A stretch of DNA of 54,105 nucleotides from Thermoclostridium sp. (GTDB lineage: Bacteria; Bacillota; Clostridia; DSM-8532): positions 1 to 54,105 of the forward strand of contig JAGOJH010000006.1 of NCBI GenBank assembly GCA_017995215.1, in the 5' to 3' direction. A model generated the notes under the pieces. The model worked only from the letters and a program-made list of their open reading frames with translations. It was not told the DNA's origin and ran no database searches. Position numbers and translations under genes: made by a program. Positions within the stretch are counted from its first letter, which is position 1; the number at the start of each line of letters is the position of its first letter. This document shows positions 38,144 to 47,685 of this stretch, in pieces.

Positions 38144-39553
38144 ATGGAAAACGGTTGGGGTGTCGCCTTATACTTTTCAGGCGTGGCAGCATGTTTAGGC
38201 CTGGCAACAGTTTTAAAGCTGAAGGTGAAATTATTTCAGAAGCATTTAATGCCTACGGCGATGGTAGCAGGTCTTATCGGGTTTATCGGCCTTCAGACCG
38301 CCAGGTATGGCTTTGGATGGTTGAGTGAAGAAAAACTGACACAGATCCAGCACGAATTGGGTTACCTGATCTCCCATTTGATGGCGGTAGGGTTTATTGC
38401 CCTGGCACTGAAGGACAGAAGCAAAAAGAAAAACAAAAACATCTCCAACACGGGTTTTGCCATTGTCAGCACCTATATGGTTCAGGGTATCCTGGGCCTG
38501 GCGGTGTCTTTGGCACTGGTGAAATTCGCTTTCCCCGACCTTTTTCCGCCATTTGGAATGCTGCTCCCGCTCGGGTTTGCACAGGGCTCCGGACAGGCGG
38601 TCAATGTAGGCATCAAGTGGGAAGATGCAGGTTTCAGGGATGGAGCCAACATCAGCCTGGCTGTTGCGAATCTGGGGCTTCTTTGGGCATTGCTCGGCGG
38701 GGTTCCCTATTTGAACTTCCTGCTGAAAAAAGTATATAAAAACCAACGCAAGTATGCCATCCACGAAGTGAAGGATATGGAGCCCGAGAAAACGACCCAG
38801 CACACCTCAACCATGCCAAAAAGCGTCCATATCGACGATTTAAGCATACAATTGCTGTTAATAGGCTGCGTGTATCTGTTAACCTGGCTTTTCATCACGG
38901 GGGTTTCCAAATTGCTTGTTCCATTGGGAGTCTTTGGAGAAACAGTCTCCGAACTTCTTTGGGGGTTCAATTTCGTCATTGGTACCGTGATTGCGCTGGC
39001 AACCCGTTATCTGATGGATAAGCTGCGCCTGAAACGCCTGATTCACACCAATTACGCAGACAATTACCTGCTGCAGAGGATTTCTTCAGCATCCTTTGAT
39101 TTCATGATCACCTCTTCTTTGGCGGCCATCTCCATTCGGGTGTTAAAGGAATACTGGGTGCCAATTTTAGTCCTCACCACCATCGGCGGGCTGTTTACGA
39201 TGGTATACACTTACTACATGGGTAAAATGGTTTATAAGGAGGATCAGCTGGAGCATATTGTCGCACTGTATGGAATGTGGACGGGAACCATTACGACGGG
39301 TGTGGCCCTCCTTCGGGAAATCGACCCATACTCCAAGACTGATGTGGCCGACAACCTGGTATTGGGCAGCGGAGTAGCCATATTGTTAGGATTTCCGCTG
39401 ATGTTTATTCTGGCCCTACCGATGCAGGCCTATAGAACGGGCCAGCCCATATACTATGTTTTAGCTTTCGCGGCAATGATCATCATTGAAATCATAATGC
39501 TTGTGCTGTTGTTCAGGAACAGGCCAGGAAAAGAATTGAAGAAGAAAGCTTAA
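38144..39553 (+). CDS. Sodium/glutamate symporter family membrane protein
   Basis: A 469-residue, about ten- to twelve-span membrane protein. LLPLGFAQGSGQAVNVGIKWEDAG and the glycine-rich turn YGMWTGTITTGVALLREIDP form the inverted-repeat core of the Glt_symporter (GltS) family. A basic cytoplasmic loop (about residues 190-225) links the two halves and makes it longer than E. coli GltS (about 400). Substrate and ion coupling cannot be read from sequence; glutamate with sodium is the family default. GGAATGGAG precedes the ATG. Confidence 0.75.
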   Translation: MENGWGVALYFSGVAACLGLATVLKLKVKLFQKHLMPTAMVAGLIGFIGLQTARYGFGWLSEEKLTQIQHELGYLISHLMAVGFIALALKDRSKKKNKNISNTGFAIVSTYMVQGILGLAVSLALVKFAFPDLFPPFGMLLPLGFAQGSGQAVNVGIKWEDAGFRDGANISLAVANLGLLWALLGGVPYLNFLLKKVYKNQRKYAIHEVKDMEPEKTTQHTSTMPKSVHIDDLSIQLLLIGCVYLLTWLFITGVSKLLVPLGVFGETVSELLWGFNFVIGTVIALATRYLMDKLRLKRLIHTNYADNYLLQRISSASFDFMITSSLAAISIRVLKEYWVPILVLTTIGGLFTMVYTYYMGKMVYKEDQLEHIVALYGMWTGTITTGVALLREIDPYSKTDVADNLVLGSGVAILLGFPLMFILALPMQAYRTGQPIYYVLAFAAMIIIEIIMLVLLFRNRPGKELKKKA

Positions 39554-39562
39554 ATACTTGTA

Positions 39563-39590
39563 AAAAAGAGGGCGCTCAGCCCTCTTTTTC
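39563..39590. terminator. Bidirectional terminator between convergent genes
   Basis: AAAAGAGGGC-GCTCA-GCCCTCTTTT is symmetrical and reads as a terminator on both strands. The stop codon of the bactofilin gene (39576-39578, minus) lies in the loop. Confidence 0.9.
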
Positions 39591-40001
39591 AATGACCATA
39601 TTTGCGGGTTTGCTACGCTTGAATTCAAGCTTTTTCTTATTGACCGTGTCGGACTCTGGAACCACCTCTGCCATTTTGCAGTTCCCTTCAAAAATAGCGC
39701 CCTCGTCGGTAACCAGGCTATGCAGCTCCATATCACCCTTTACGCGTGCGGTAGACTCCAGACGAAGATTGTTTTTAACATGCAGATTTCCGTTTACGGT
39801 CCCTGCAATTGTCAGATTTTCTGCCCAGATATCACCCTGGATGACAGCATTCACAAGAATAATAACATCACCGGCAGCTTTAATGCTTCCTTCAACGCGG
39901 CCAATCACCCTCAGAGAACTGTTAGACTCCACATTTCCAATTAAGGTAGTGTTTTCACCGATGATGGTGTCCATTGCGGCAACATTTTTCATTTTCAGCA
40001 T
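39576..40001 (-). CDS. Bactofilin (polymer-forming cytoskeletal protein)
   Basis: A 141-residue bactofilin. The core is a repetitive right-handed beta helix with the family pattern (SLRVIGRVEGSIKAAGDVII, AVIQGDIWAENLTIAGTVNG), and the ends are disordered and charged. Bactofilins self-assemble without nucleotide and position wall enzymes. It starts at ATG 40001, seven bases after GGAGGTG; the GTG at 40010 is too close to that SD. An M23 peptidase lies upstream in the same direction, and such pairs control cell shape in other bacteria. Confidence 0.93.
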   Translation of the reverse strand: MLKMKNVAAMDTIIGENTTLIGNVESNSSLRVIGRVEGSIKAAGDVIILVNAVIQGDIWAENLTIAGTVNGNLHVKNNLRLESTARVKGDMELHSLVTDEGAIFEGNCKMAEVVPESDTVNKKKLEFKRSKPANMVIEKEG

Positions 40002-40106
40002 TTCATACACCTCCAGACATTTTCCGAACTGGCTTTAACCATTAAAATAATATGTGGCCCAGGGAATTATACCCAATATGGCGGCGATATACACCGCGAC
40101 GTTAAA

Positions 40107-41057
40107 TTATGGCTTTGTTCCGATAAAGAGGCTCGGATCAACAGCAGTGTCTTTAATTCTGACTTCAAAGTGCAGATGCGGGCCTGTACTTGTTCCGGTA
40201 TCACCGACAAGAGCAATTTTTTCGCCAATCTTAACGGTTTGCCCTTTTTTCACAAGCAATTTCCTGCAGTGGGCATAGCGTGTTACCAGGCCGTTTCCAT
40301 GATCAATATCCACATAATTACCATATCCACTGCTTTTTCCGGCAAAAACAACCTTCCCGGATGCAGCTGCGTATATTGAGTTTCCTTTAGTCCCTCCGAT
40401 ATCGACCCCGGTGTGATCCGTAAACTTTTTGTAAACAGGGTGAAACCGGTTCCCAAACTCGGACTTGATTTTCCCCTTGGTAGGCCAGTAAGTGGGCAGG
40501 TGATCCAGATAGTTTTGCAATTCTTCCTTTTTATCGGTTAAGACACTAAAAACCTCATCGCCCTGCTTCTCGTTATCTTCAAGAAAACTGATCAGCGCCC
40601 GGAGTTCAGATATTTTTTCAATGAAAGCGGTCGCTGCACTGCTTTTTATTGACGAACGGCTGACCGTCAGCGTTTTCATTTCCTTTTCGATATAGTTGGT
40701 GGTGACGTTTTGCAGCAGATAAGAAAACTCATCGATTTTCTCTTTTGTCAGGGTATCCAGGTCTTCGGCCTGAGCAATTTCAGAGATATTGTCTTCTATG
40801 GTTTTTTGGTGCTCGATAAAGAAGGCGGATAGCTCTTTTTGCTGTCTTTTCAGCTGGTTGTTTTCGTGAAGCACGATTGTTATATACGCCGACAGGCTTG
40901 CAGCCGTTATGATCAATAAAGCCAGAAGAGAAACTATTTTCAGGCGTATGTTGGAAACCTGCCAGGTTACCACCTGATCCGAGTTGTGAGGGACAACCAT
41001 CAGCGAAGTAACCTTTCTTGCTTTGACAGTTCTCCCTTTTCTATATCTTTCTTTCAT
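40107..41057 (-). CDS. Membrane-anchored M23 (LytM-type) peptidase
   Basis: A 316-residue type II membrane protein: a basic N-terminus, one transmembrane helix (about 39-62), a coiled coil (about 64-190) and a C-terminal zinc peptidase with FGNRFHPVYKKFTDHTGVDI and HLHFEV, the metal ligands of M23 enzymes. It should cleave peptidoglycan cross-links outside the membrane. It lies 105 bases upstream of the bactofilin gene on the same strand, so the two probably form an operon in which the bactofilin localises the peptidase. Confidence 0.93.
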   Translation of the reverse strand: MKERYRKGRTVKARKVTSLMVVPHNSDQVVTWQVSNIRLKIVSLLALLIITAASLSAYITIVLHENNQLKRQQKELSAFFIEHQKTIEDNISEIAQAEDLDTLTKEKIDEFSYLLQNVTTNYIEKEMKTLTVSRSSIKSSAATAFIEKISELRALISFLEDNEKQGDEVFSVLTDKKEELQNYLDHLPTYWPTKGKIKSEFGNRFHPVYKKFTDHTGVDIGGTKGNSIYAAASGKVVFAGKSSGYGNYVDIDHGNGLVTRYAHCRKLLVKKGQTVKIGEKIALVGDTGTSTGPHLHFEVRIKDTAVDPSLFIGTKP

Positions 41058-41622
41058 TTCTGCTCCCTCTATGCAGTCTGTAAAGTTTACCCATCAGGGG
41101 AAGGGTTTCACCGGATGAAATGGTAATACTTATGCTGCCTTAAAACAGATGTTTTTTCTCTTTAAGACCTTGTTACAAAGTATATCAAATGGAACCACAA
41201 ATCATGCATTTTCGTGTTTATGATTTCATTGCAGAAGCTCATTCTGATGATTTTCAGCTCATGCAGTGAAGCCATTTCATTGGAAAATGACCAATGAGAT
41301 TTGTTCCAGCAGTATTTTAGTATTTATCCTTTTTTCCATAGTATGTTTTATAACATTACAATTTGTTTTCTATTATAATACAAAACAATTTCAAAATGAA
41401 GAGAAAACAAGAAAATTATAAAGAAATGATGAAAAACCTCATTAAAAACACAGATTTGAACTCATTTGATTCCGAACGGAGCTGCGAAATGCAAATGAGC
41501 TGCTGATTGACGTCTGTTCAAACCAATGATATACTAAAAAGCGGAATATATGGCTACGTATGGAACAGGTTCAATACAACCCCTAGATACAACTTAAAGA
41601 GAGGATAATAGAGAGGTGTGTA
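41058..41622 (+). other. A/T-rich divergent intergenic region
   Basis: 565 bases separate the M23 gene (minus) from the PL9 gene (plus). The only clear signal is the PL9 promoter at 41507-41535. On the minus strand a TATACT (41184-41179) could be a -10 for the M23 gene, but no good -35 accompanies it. GAGCTGC occurs twice upstream of the PL9 promoter, near 41480 and 41497. Confidence 0.5.
41507..41535 (+). promoter_or_regulatory. Sigma-A promoter for the PL9 gene
   Basis: TTGACG (41507-41512), exactly 17 bases, TATACT (41530-41535); the start codon is about 88 bases further. Confidence 0.7.
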
Positions 41623-44600
41623 ATGAAAAACTACAAATTTTTCGCAGGGCTTGTTGCGTTCTTTGTTGTTTATTTTTACATTCTGACACCAAATGTTTTC
41701 TCAGAGGTTCAGTATTCTGATAAAACTTATTATGTTTCTTCAAATGGTACAGGGGATGGATTATCCATTCACTCATCTGCATCCATTTATCAGATCGCTT
41801 TGCTGGTTCGACCAGGGGACACAGTGAATCTGCTGGGCGGCATATACGATTGGCCGGAACCGGTTGTTTTAAGTGTTTCAGGGACAGAACAGCACCCTAT
41901 AACCTGGCAGAATTATGATGAACAACCTGTCGTTTTTGACGGAATTAAAAGGCAGGTCAATACGGATGATCCTTATTCGGAAAAATGCGTTATTCAGCTG
42001 GAACACTGCGATTGGCAGGTCTTAAGGGGTTTTACAGTCCGGAACTCTCCCGGACATGGAATTGGTGATTTTGGTTACTCTTCAGACCATAATGTTTATG
42101 AGCGTATAGTAGCAGAGGATAATTACGGCAACGGTATAATCGTCCGTGGGGATTATAATACATTAATCGATTGTATTGCCCGGTATAATTATGATTATGC
42201 CGGAGATCCATCAACGAAATCCAAGCCAGGTAATAACGCTGACGGCATCTCACCCGATGGAAAGCATAACAGGCTGGTACGGTGTATTTCGCACCATAAC
42301 TCCGATGACGGTTATGATTGCTGGTTTGGAGAGCATGGAATGTTTGTGAATTGTGTTGCTTTTTCAAATGGCACCAATGAAGGAAACAGAAACAGAGATC
42401 ATGAAAACTATGAGAAGGATCAGGGCTTTGATGGAAATGGCAACGGCTTCAAGCTGGGAAAAGGCGGGTATGATGAAACGAGCTATCAGGCATTTAATAC
42501 AACCATTCGATGTGTTGCATATGACAACCTGTCTGCAGGCTTTACTACCAACCAGGGTGGGGGCAACATTATTATAAATTGTACTGCTTTCAACAATAAT
42601 ACGCCAGATGATACTGAGAAAGACTTTAATGCATCCAGTAGTGAAGACAACCTTGGAGTGAAGGAAAACATATTCATTAATAACCTGGCCTTGAATACAT
42701 TTACCAAACCCATTAAGATGAATGAACCCGTAATAAAAATAAACAACTCATGGAATTTTTATAATCAGGATACATATACTTTAAAGACTTTGCTTGCTCA
42801 CATTTCTGAAGATGAGTTTATGAGCATTCAGCTGCCGGATGAAGATTACAAATGGGAGGAGCTGGCACAATCCAATTTCCTGAAATTAACGGCTGGCAGT
42901 AAAAGCCTGGACAAAGGCATATCTCCAATACAAGCGTTGGAGAAAATAATCAATGTAGATAAGGCTTTACCGGCTTATAATCAGGCAACCGATTCAGGTG
43001 TGAACATCAACAAAATCAAAGAAGAATGGGATCGATTATCTGGCTATTCAGGTGATGGGTTAGATTTGGGTGCATTTGAAATGAATGTTCCTCGCCCAAC
43101 AGTGTCTCCGACACCATCGGTAACACCCAAACCAGTGTCTCCAACACCAACGGTAACACCTAAACCAGTGTCTCCGACACCAACGGTAACACCCAAACCA
43201 GTGTCTCCAACACCATCGGTAACACCCAAACCAGTGTCTCCGACACCATCGGTAACACCCAAACCGGTGTCTCCGACACCAACAGTAACACCCAAATCGG
43301 TGTCTCCGACACCAACGGTAACACCTAAACTGGTGTCTCCAACACCATCGGTAACACCCAAATCGGTGTCTCCAACACCAACGGTAGCCCTTCAACCGAT
43401 GCCCCCGGAAACAGCCCCGGCGTCTCCTCCAGTGCTCACGCCGCAAACAACCATTACCACTAAACCAAACGATGTACCGGTGAGTACAGGAAGCAACCCA
43501 ACAGTAATCGATATAGATAGTGATAAAAGACAGGATGCGGAGAATAAAATAAAAACAAACGAAGACGGAAAACAGCAAGCGAAAGGTGAACTCACTGGTG
43601 ATATTGTCAAGGAACTGGAGGTGAATCACTCCAGCGTATCTGTAAAAAGCGATAATGTAGAATGTACTATTCCAGCAAAAGAATTTAACATTAGCAAGGT
43701 AGCAGCAAAGCTTGATGTCAAAGAAACTGATTTATCAGAGATAATGGTTGAAGTGAAAATCACAAAGCTGGATAAAAGTATGATTGAGAAATACAACAAA
43801 GCGGCCGACGCCAACGGCGTTGAGATCGTATTTCCACCGGTATCTTTTAAAGTAGTTGCCAAGACGGTAAAGCCAGATGGGTCATGTGAAGAGGTAACGA
43901 TTAACAGGTTTAACAACTACGTTGAAAGAGTTGTGGAAATACCAGCAGGCATAGCACCAGGTAAGATAACAACGGGTATTGTATTTAGTGCTAATGGAAG
44001 CTATAGCCCTGTACCTACAGAAACATTTGAAAGGAATGGTAAGTGGTATGCGCGAATACGATCACTTACGAACTCAGACTACGCTGTAATATGGAATCCG
44101 ATTACAATGAAATCTGTTGAAAACCATTGGTCGAGAGACGCTGCAAATGATATGGCATCAAGATTGATAATCTTTCATTCAGAAAATTTCGATCCGAACA
44201 AAGCAATCACAAGAGCTGACTTTGCAGAATACATCGTTAGAGCTTTGGGGCTTTATAGAGAAGAGTCCGATATCGTGAATAAATTTAAGGATGTGAGCAG
44301 TAATGCAGAACGAGCGCTTGCGATTTTTATTGCCAATGAGCATGGAATTATCAATGGTTACCCGGATGAAACCTTCAGACCGGATCAACAGATTACCAGG
44401 GAAGAAGCAATGGCCATGTATCAAAGAGCGATGAGCATTACAAGGCTCACCGGCAGTGATAAGCAAAGATATAAAAATTATATAGACTTTGAAAGTGTAA
44501 GAGACTGGGCAAAACCTTATGTCAAAGAGGTGTTGTCTGCACATGTGTTTAATGGAACGAGCAAAACAACAATTTCACCTGGATCAATTCTGACATATGG

Positions 44601-44658
44601 AGAAGCTGCACAAGCCATTAAAAATCTGTTAGTGGAATCAAAACTGATTAATCAATAG
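41623..44658 (+). CDS. Secreted S-layer-anchored PL9 family pectate lyase
   Basis: 1011 residues. Signal peptide about 1-27. Residues about 35-480 are a right-handed beta helix with PL9 hallmarks: NADG (Asp207), NSDDGYD (Asp228, Asp229, Asp232) as calcium ligands and GNGFKLG with Lys277, where Pel9A has its catalytic Lys273. Residues 494-592 are nine Val-Ser-Pro-Thr-Pro linker repeats. A beta-rich module follows (about 640-830), then three SLH domains (about 833-1005; ITRADFAEYIVRALG, PDETFRPDQQITREEAMAM) that bind secondary wall polymer. It should cleave polygalacturonate by beta-elimination at the cell surface. It is the first gene after its own promoter. Confidence 0.88.
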   Translation: MKNYKFFAGLVAFFVVYFYILTPNVFSEVQYSDKTYYVSSNGTGDGLSIHSSASIYQIALLVRPGDTVNLLGGIYDWPEPVVLSVSGTEQHPITWQNYDEQPVVFDGIKRQVNTDDPYSEKCVIQLEHCDWQVLRGFTVRNSPGHGIGDFGYSSDHNVYERIVAEDNYGNGIIVRGDYNTLIDCIARYNYDYAGDPSTKSKPGNNADGISPDGKHNRLVRCISHHNSDDGYDCWFGEHGMFVNCVAFSNGTNEGNRNRDHENYEKDQGFDGNGNGFKLGKGGYDETSYQAFNTTIRCVAYDNLSAGFTTNQGGGNIIINCTAFNNNTPDDTEKDFNASSSEDNLGVKENIFINNLALNTFTKPIKMNEPVIKINNSWNFYNQDTYTLKTLLAHISEDEFMSIQLPDEDYKWEELAQSNFLKLTAGSKSLDKGISPIQALEKIINVDKALPAYNQATDSGVNINKIKEEWDRLSGYSGDGLDLGAFEMNVPRPTVSPTPSVTPKPVSPTPTVTPKPVSPTPTVTPKPVSPTPSVTPKPVSPTPSVTPKPVSPTPTVTPKSVSPTPTVTPKLVSPTPSVTPKSVSPTPTVALQPMPPETAPASPPVLTPQTTITTKPNDVPVSTGSNPTVIDIDSDKRQDAENKIKTNEDGKQQAKGELTGDIVKELEVNHSSVSVKSDNVECTIPAKEFNISKVAAKLDVKETDLSEIMVEVKITKLDKSMIEKYNKAADANGVEIVFPPVSFKVVAKTVKPDGSCEEVTINRFNNYVERVVEIPAGIAPGKITTGIVFSANGSYSPVPTETFERNGKWYARIRSLTNSDYAVIWNPITMKSVENHWSRDAANDMASRLIIFHSENFDPNKAITRADFAEYIVRALGLYREESDIVNKFKDVSSNAERALAIFIANEHGIINGYPDETFRPDQQITREEAMAMYQRAMSITRLTGSDKQRYKNYIDFESVRDWAKPYVKEVLSAHVFNGTSKTTISPGSILTYGEAAQAIKNLLVESKLINQ
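43102..43398 (+). repeat. Nine tandem 33-bp repeats in the PL9 linker
   Basis: Nine consecutive 33-base units, each encoding VSPTP(S/T)VTPK(P/S/L), nearly identical at DNA level; the last is diverged. It codes the flexible, probably O-glycosylated spacer between the lyase and the wall-binding part. Copy number probably varies by slippage. Confidence 0.95.
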
Positions 44659-44821
44659 AACTATGGGGCATTTTATCCAGATATTTACTCATATAAATTT
44701 TGAAGTGAACTTACAGCTATGTATCTAGAATATAGAAACCAACAAAGAGGTCGAGAAGTCAATATTTATTATTTTAATAATATTGAAATAGTAAAAATCA
44801 ATTAGGAATGGAGGAGAAAGC

Positions 44822-45340
44822 ATGAAAAAGAAAGCCTTGATTATTGTCTTGTTGGCGGTTTTTGTTGTAGTTGTTGGGGTAGTCTTAATTTTCTTTTTAC
44901 AAAACAACAGCATCAGCAAAAAGATTCAAGGTGCCTGGACATTGGAAAGCATGGATGTTGGAACTGTTGAAAACAGGCGAACAAGGGAAGATGCTGAATT
45001 TATGTTTTACATCATGAAAAACAATTATAGCTGCATTCGTGATTTTACTCCAGGAGAATCGGATGGAAAAATGTTAGCATTAGCGGATCGTGATTTTGCA
45101 GCAGACGCAGGTACATATGAATTTGATGGGAAGGATCTTGTTGTTCACCATAAAATATCGATGTTTCCTGTTTTGGGGTCGATGACATTTACATGTACCA
45201 TGGAAGACGATTCAACACTTGTCCTGGAACCACAATATGACAAAATGGTTTTACCCGGGTTGGATATAAAACCATCTGAAGACGGACAAATGGGTTACGG
45301 CGACATAGCTGTGAAATATGTATTTAAGCGAATGGAATAA
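44822..45340 (+). CDS. Small membrane-anchored protein, lipocalin-like
   Basis: A 172-residue protein with an N-terminal transmembrane anchor (about 4-27) and an extracellular domain opening KKIQGAWTLESMDVG, which resembles the first strand of lipocalin-like DUF domains (IxGxW). The rest alternates strands typical of a small beta barrel (YEFDGKDLVVHHKI, MTFTCTMEDDSTLVLE). No lipobox or catalytic motif is seen. GGAGGAG is the SD. It follows the PL9 gene by 163 bases. The function is unknown. Confidence 0.75.
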   Translation: MKKKALIIVLLAVFVVVVGVVLIFFLQNNSISKKIQGAWTLESMDVGTVENRRTREDAEFMFYIMKNNYSCIRDFTPGESDGKMLALADRDFAADAGTYEFDGKDLVVHHKISMFPVLGSMTFTCTMEDDSTLVLEPQYDKMVLPGLDIKPSEDGQMGYGDIAVKYVFKRME

Positions 45341-45357
45341 AAGCAACACAGTGTACA

Positions 45358-45426
45358 AAACACAGGGGGTGGCTCTTTTGTGCAGGTATTTCTACTTTCA
45401 GCACATAAGAACCGCCCCTTGTGTTT
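45358..45426. terminator. Long imperfect hairpin between convergent genes
   Basis: 19 bases at 45358-45376 pair with 45408-45426 with two G-T wobbles and one mismatch; an inner TGTGC/GCACA helix extends it. On the minus strand it is followed by TTTTGTACAC, so it may end the GH120 transcript and perhaps stop plus-strand read-through. Confidence 0.5.
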
Positions 45427-45625
45427 CATGTCCTTGTCATAATTCATATGACAGTTGTCATAGTAAGGTTTACTCCAAATGTTGGTTTGATGTATAATCC
45501 AGATGAAATAAATCTTTTTTGATAGAACATCTTTTATGGTCAGGCCTTCAATTGATCTTTCGGGGTATAATATGGAGGAGAAGACCGGTAACATATTAAC
45601 ACAAATACAATATATAGTTTAATAC

Positions 45626-47656
45626 TTATTTGAATGAAAACACAAACTGATGTTTACCTGTTACCTGGAATGGCCCGGGGACTGCGGTTTTGCCGCGTGG
45701 ATTTCCAAAGAAATCTGTATCAAAGCAATAGGGTGTCCCATCAGGTTTTTCAAAAAGCTGTTCGGCATGAAATCCAGACCCCAGGATCTCAGTTGTGATA
45801 ACCTCAGCAGCATTATCCATCATCATTTCCGGGTTTGTTACATCAATAACCACCCTTTGGTTCTCTCTGTCAATAGTGAATTCAATGCCCGAACCCTCAA
45901 ACAGCTTCGCACCTTTTTCTTTTTGATAAGCAAGTGCTTTGTTGAAGTAGACATTGTTCTTAATATAAACAGCAAGTGGATCGGGCTTGGAAAGGCTTGC
46001 ATATGAAGGCTTTTCCGGTTTGTCTTTATCATCCGATTCTTCCGGCTTCGCTATTGCTTCAAAATATCTTCGTATTTTATCCCATGGCTTCTCATCATCA
46101 GGTCCTGGACAATTATTGTAAACTGCGGTTCCGACAGGATAGGATGAAAATGCGCTGGTAAAGGGGTTTATCTCTTCAGGAGATAATGCCCTGTTACTAA
46201 AGAACTCTTCAATGTAAGGTTCATCGGAGCGTGTGTCACCTTTTTCACGGAGGAAAACATTATTGTAATAACGATCGTCTCCGCCTGTAAATCTTGCCAT
46301 ACCCGCTACTGAGGTACTGTGCGGAACGTGGTAGGGAGTGTGCCTGTTCAACTCATTACCGGTAGATATTGTTCCCGCTATGAGGTTATGAACAAGCGCG
46401 CAACTGTGGCTAAGCGTTTTGAAGGAATGTCCGGAAAGCAGAAGATTGTGATCCAGCATGGTAGGCCCGTGGCTTACTTCAACCAGGATATCTTCACTGT
46501 CATTTCCAAACATGATATTGTTGCTTACACGAGTTCCTTGTGCCTGCCAATCCAGCCAAACCCCTCTAAATGATTCATGGATCAGATTATTCCTGATAAT
46601 AGTGTCAATGGCGGCATGGAGTTTGATTCCGCCAACCTCTGCACCATGATATTCTCTTTTGTGGGTGATATGGTGGATGTGATTATTCTCTATCAAACTG
46701 AATGCGCATCCGAGGTGGCCGACAATACCGGCTTGTCCGCAATTATAGATAAGGTTATTTCGAACAATATGGCTTCCGATATTATCCTTGTTCCAACCCT
46801 TGTTCACCGCCCTGAAAATAACCTCCTGCTCGCGCTGATGCCCCATTTTGATATGGAGATTCATCCACTCGTTCTGACCGGTACTCTCTTCCTTGCCAAG
46901 GCTTATACCGCTGCAGCGGGATTCACTGATAATATTGTTTTCAATGATCCAACCCTTACTCCAATGGGGACCTATCAGGCCTTCCTGCAAAGCTGTCGGT
47001 GGCGCCCACTGTGTTGCTGCCTGTTTCATTATAAAGCCACGAACAGTGATATAGTTACGGCCGGGATTTTCTGGCCAGAAGCAGAAACGTCGTACATTTA
47101 TCTCAACGTTTCCTTTCGTTGGGTCTTCTCCTTGAAAATTTGCATAGATGGTGGTATTGTGATCGTCAACCTCTGCATACCACGCATAAACAGAAAACTC
47201 AGGCTCAAATGATGTTTCTGACTTTACTGGGTTTCGCACTGCGTCAATCGAGACAGCCTCATACATGGCGTGCCCATCCAGATAGACCTCGCCCAGATGA
47301 ATAACCCTGTTATTGGTAAAAAGCCAATCTCCGAATAAGGCTTCACTATACGGGTTAAAGGAGCCAAAGAACCGGTTGTCAATCACTGTTTTCCAAATGG
47401 CGCCATCCTTTTCCCATTCGCTGATTACTTCTGCACCGGTAATAACAACAGCCTCACCCCCGGCTGTCTGGTAGGTTATTCGCTGCGCTGAAGTTCCACC
47501 GCTTTTGGGGCTGACCCATTCGCGGTAAATGCCTTCATGGACAGTGATAACATCCCCCGGTTTTGCGACATAAGCGGCTTTACTGATCGTTAAAAAAGGC
47601 TGGGCTTCTGTTCCGGGGTTTAAATCGCTGCCGGTCTTTTTTATGTGGTAATTCAT
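45626..47656 (-). CDS. GH120 family beta-xylosidase-like enzyme
   Basis: 676 residues, right-handed beta helix with an inserted domain, closely resembling the GH120 beta-xylosidase XylC of Thermoanaerobacterium as I recall it: YHIKKTGSDLNPGT, VHEGIYREWVSPK, GLIGPHWSKGWIIE and AGIKLHAAID are shared blocks. The catalytic pair is probably Asp369 (WLDWQAQGTRVS) and Glu393 (LVEVSHGP). No signal peptide, so it works in the cytoplasm on imported xylo- or mixed oligosaccharides, releasing xylose. SD AGGAGGACAG before ATG 47656. It is downstream of the ABC importer but separated by a terminator and a structured leader. Confidence 0.85.
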   Translation of the reverse strand: MNYHIKKTGSDLNPGTEAQPFLTISKAAYVAKPGDVITVHEGIYREWVSPKSGGTSAQRITYQTAGGEAVVITGAEVISEWEKDGAIWKTVIDNRFFGSFNPYSEALFGDWLFTNNRVIHLGEVYLDGHAMYEAVSIDAVRNPVKSETSFEPEFSVYAWYAEVDDHNTTIYANFQGEDPTKGNVEINVRRFCFWPENPGRNYITVRGFIMKQAATQWAPPTALQEGLIGPHWSKGWIIENNIISESRCSGISLGKEESTGQNEWMNLHIKMGHQREQEVIFRAVNKGWNKDNIGSHIVRNNLIYNCGQAGIVGHLGCAFSLIENNHIHHITHKREYHGAEVGGIKLHAAIDTIIRNNLIHESFRGVWLDWQAQGTRVSNNIMFGNDSEDILVEVSHGPTMLDHNLLLSGHSFKTLSHSCALVHNLIAGTISTGNELNRHTPYHVPHSTSVAGMARFTGGDDRYYNNVFLREKGDTRSDEPYIEEFFSNRALSPEEINPFTSAFSSYPVGTAVYNNCPGPDDEKPWDKIRRYFEAIAKPEESDDKDKPEKPSYASLSKPDPLAVYIKNNVYFNKALAYQKEKGAKLFEGSGIEFTIDRENQRVVIDVTNPEMMMDNAAEVITTEILGSGFHAEQLFEKPDGTPYCFDTDFFGNPRGKTAVPGPFQVTGKHQFVFSFK

Positions 47657-47685
47657 TTGTCTGTCCTCCTTTGTTTATTACAAAT

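Noticed and set aside
43102..43398. Possible CRISPR array
   Set aside because: The 33-bp units are directly adjacent with no unique spacers, are in frame within a secreted protein and encode a Pro/Thr linker.
43044..43629. Minus-strand frames of 105 and 189 residues with Gly-Val-Gly-Asp or Cys-Tyr-Arg-Trp-Cys repeats
   Set aside because: They are the reverse translation of the 33-bp linker repeats of the PL9 gene; the periodicity comes from the DNA repeat.
46319..47212. Plus-strand frames of 84 and 211 residues across the GH120 gene
   Set aside because: They oppose a gene with full-length family match and preserved catalytic residues, and they have no SD.
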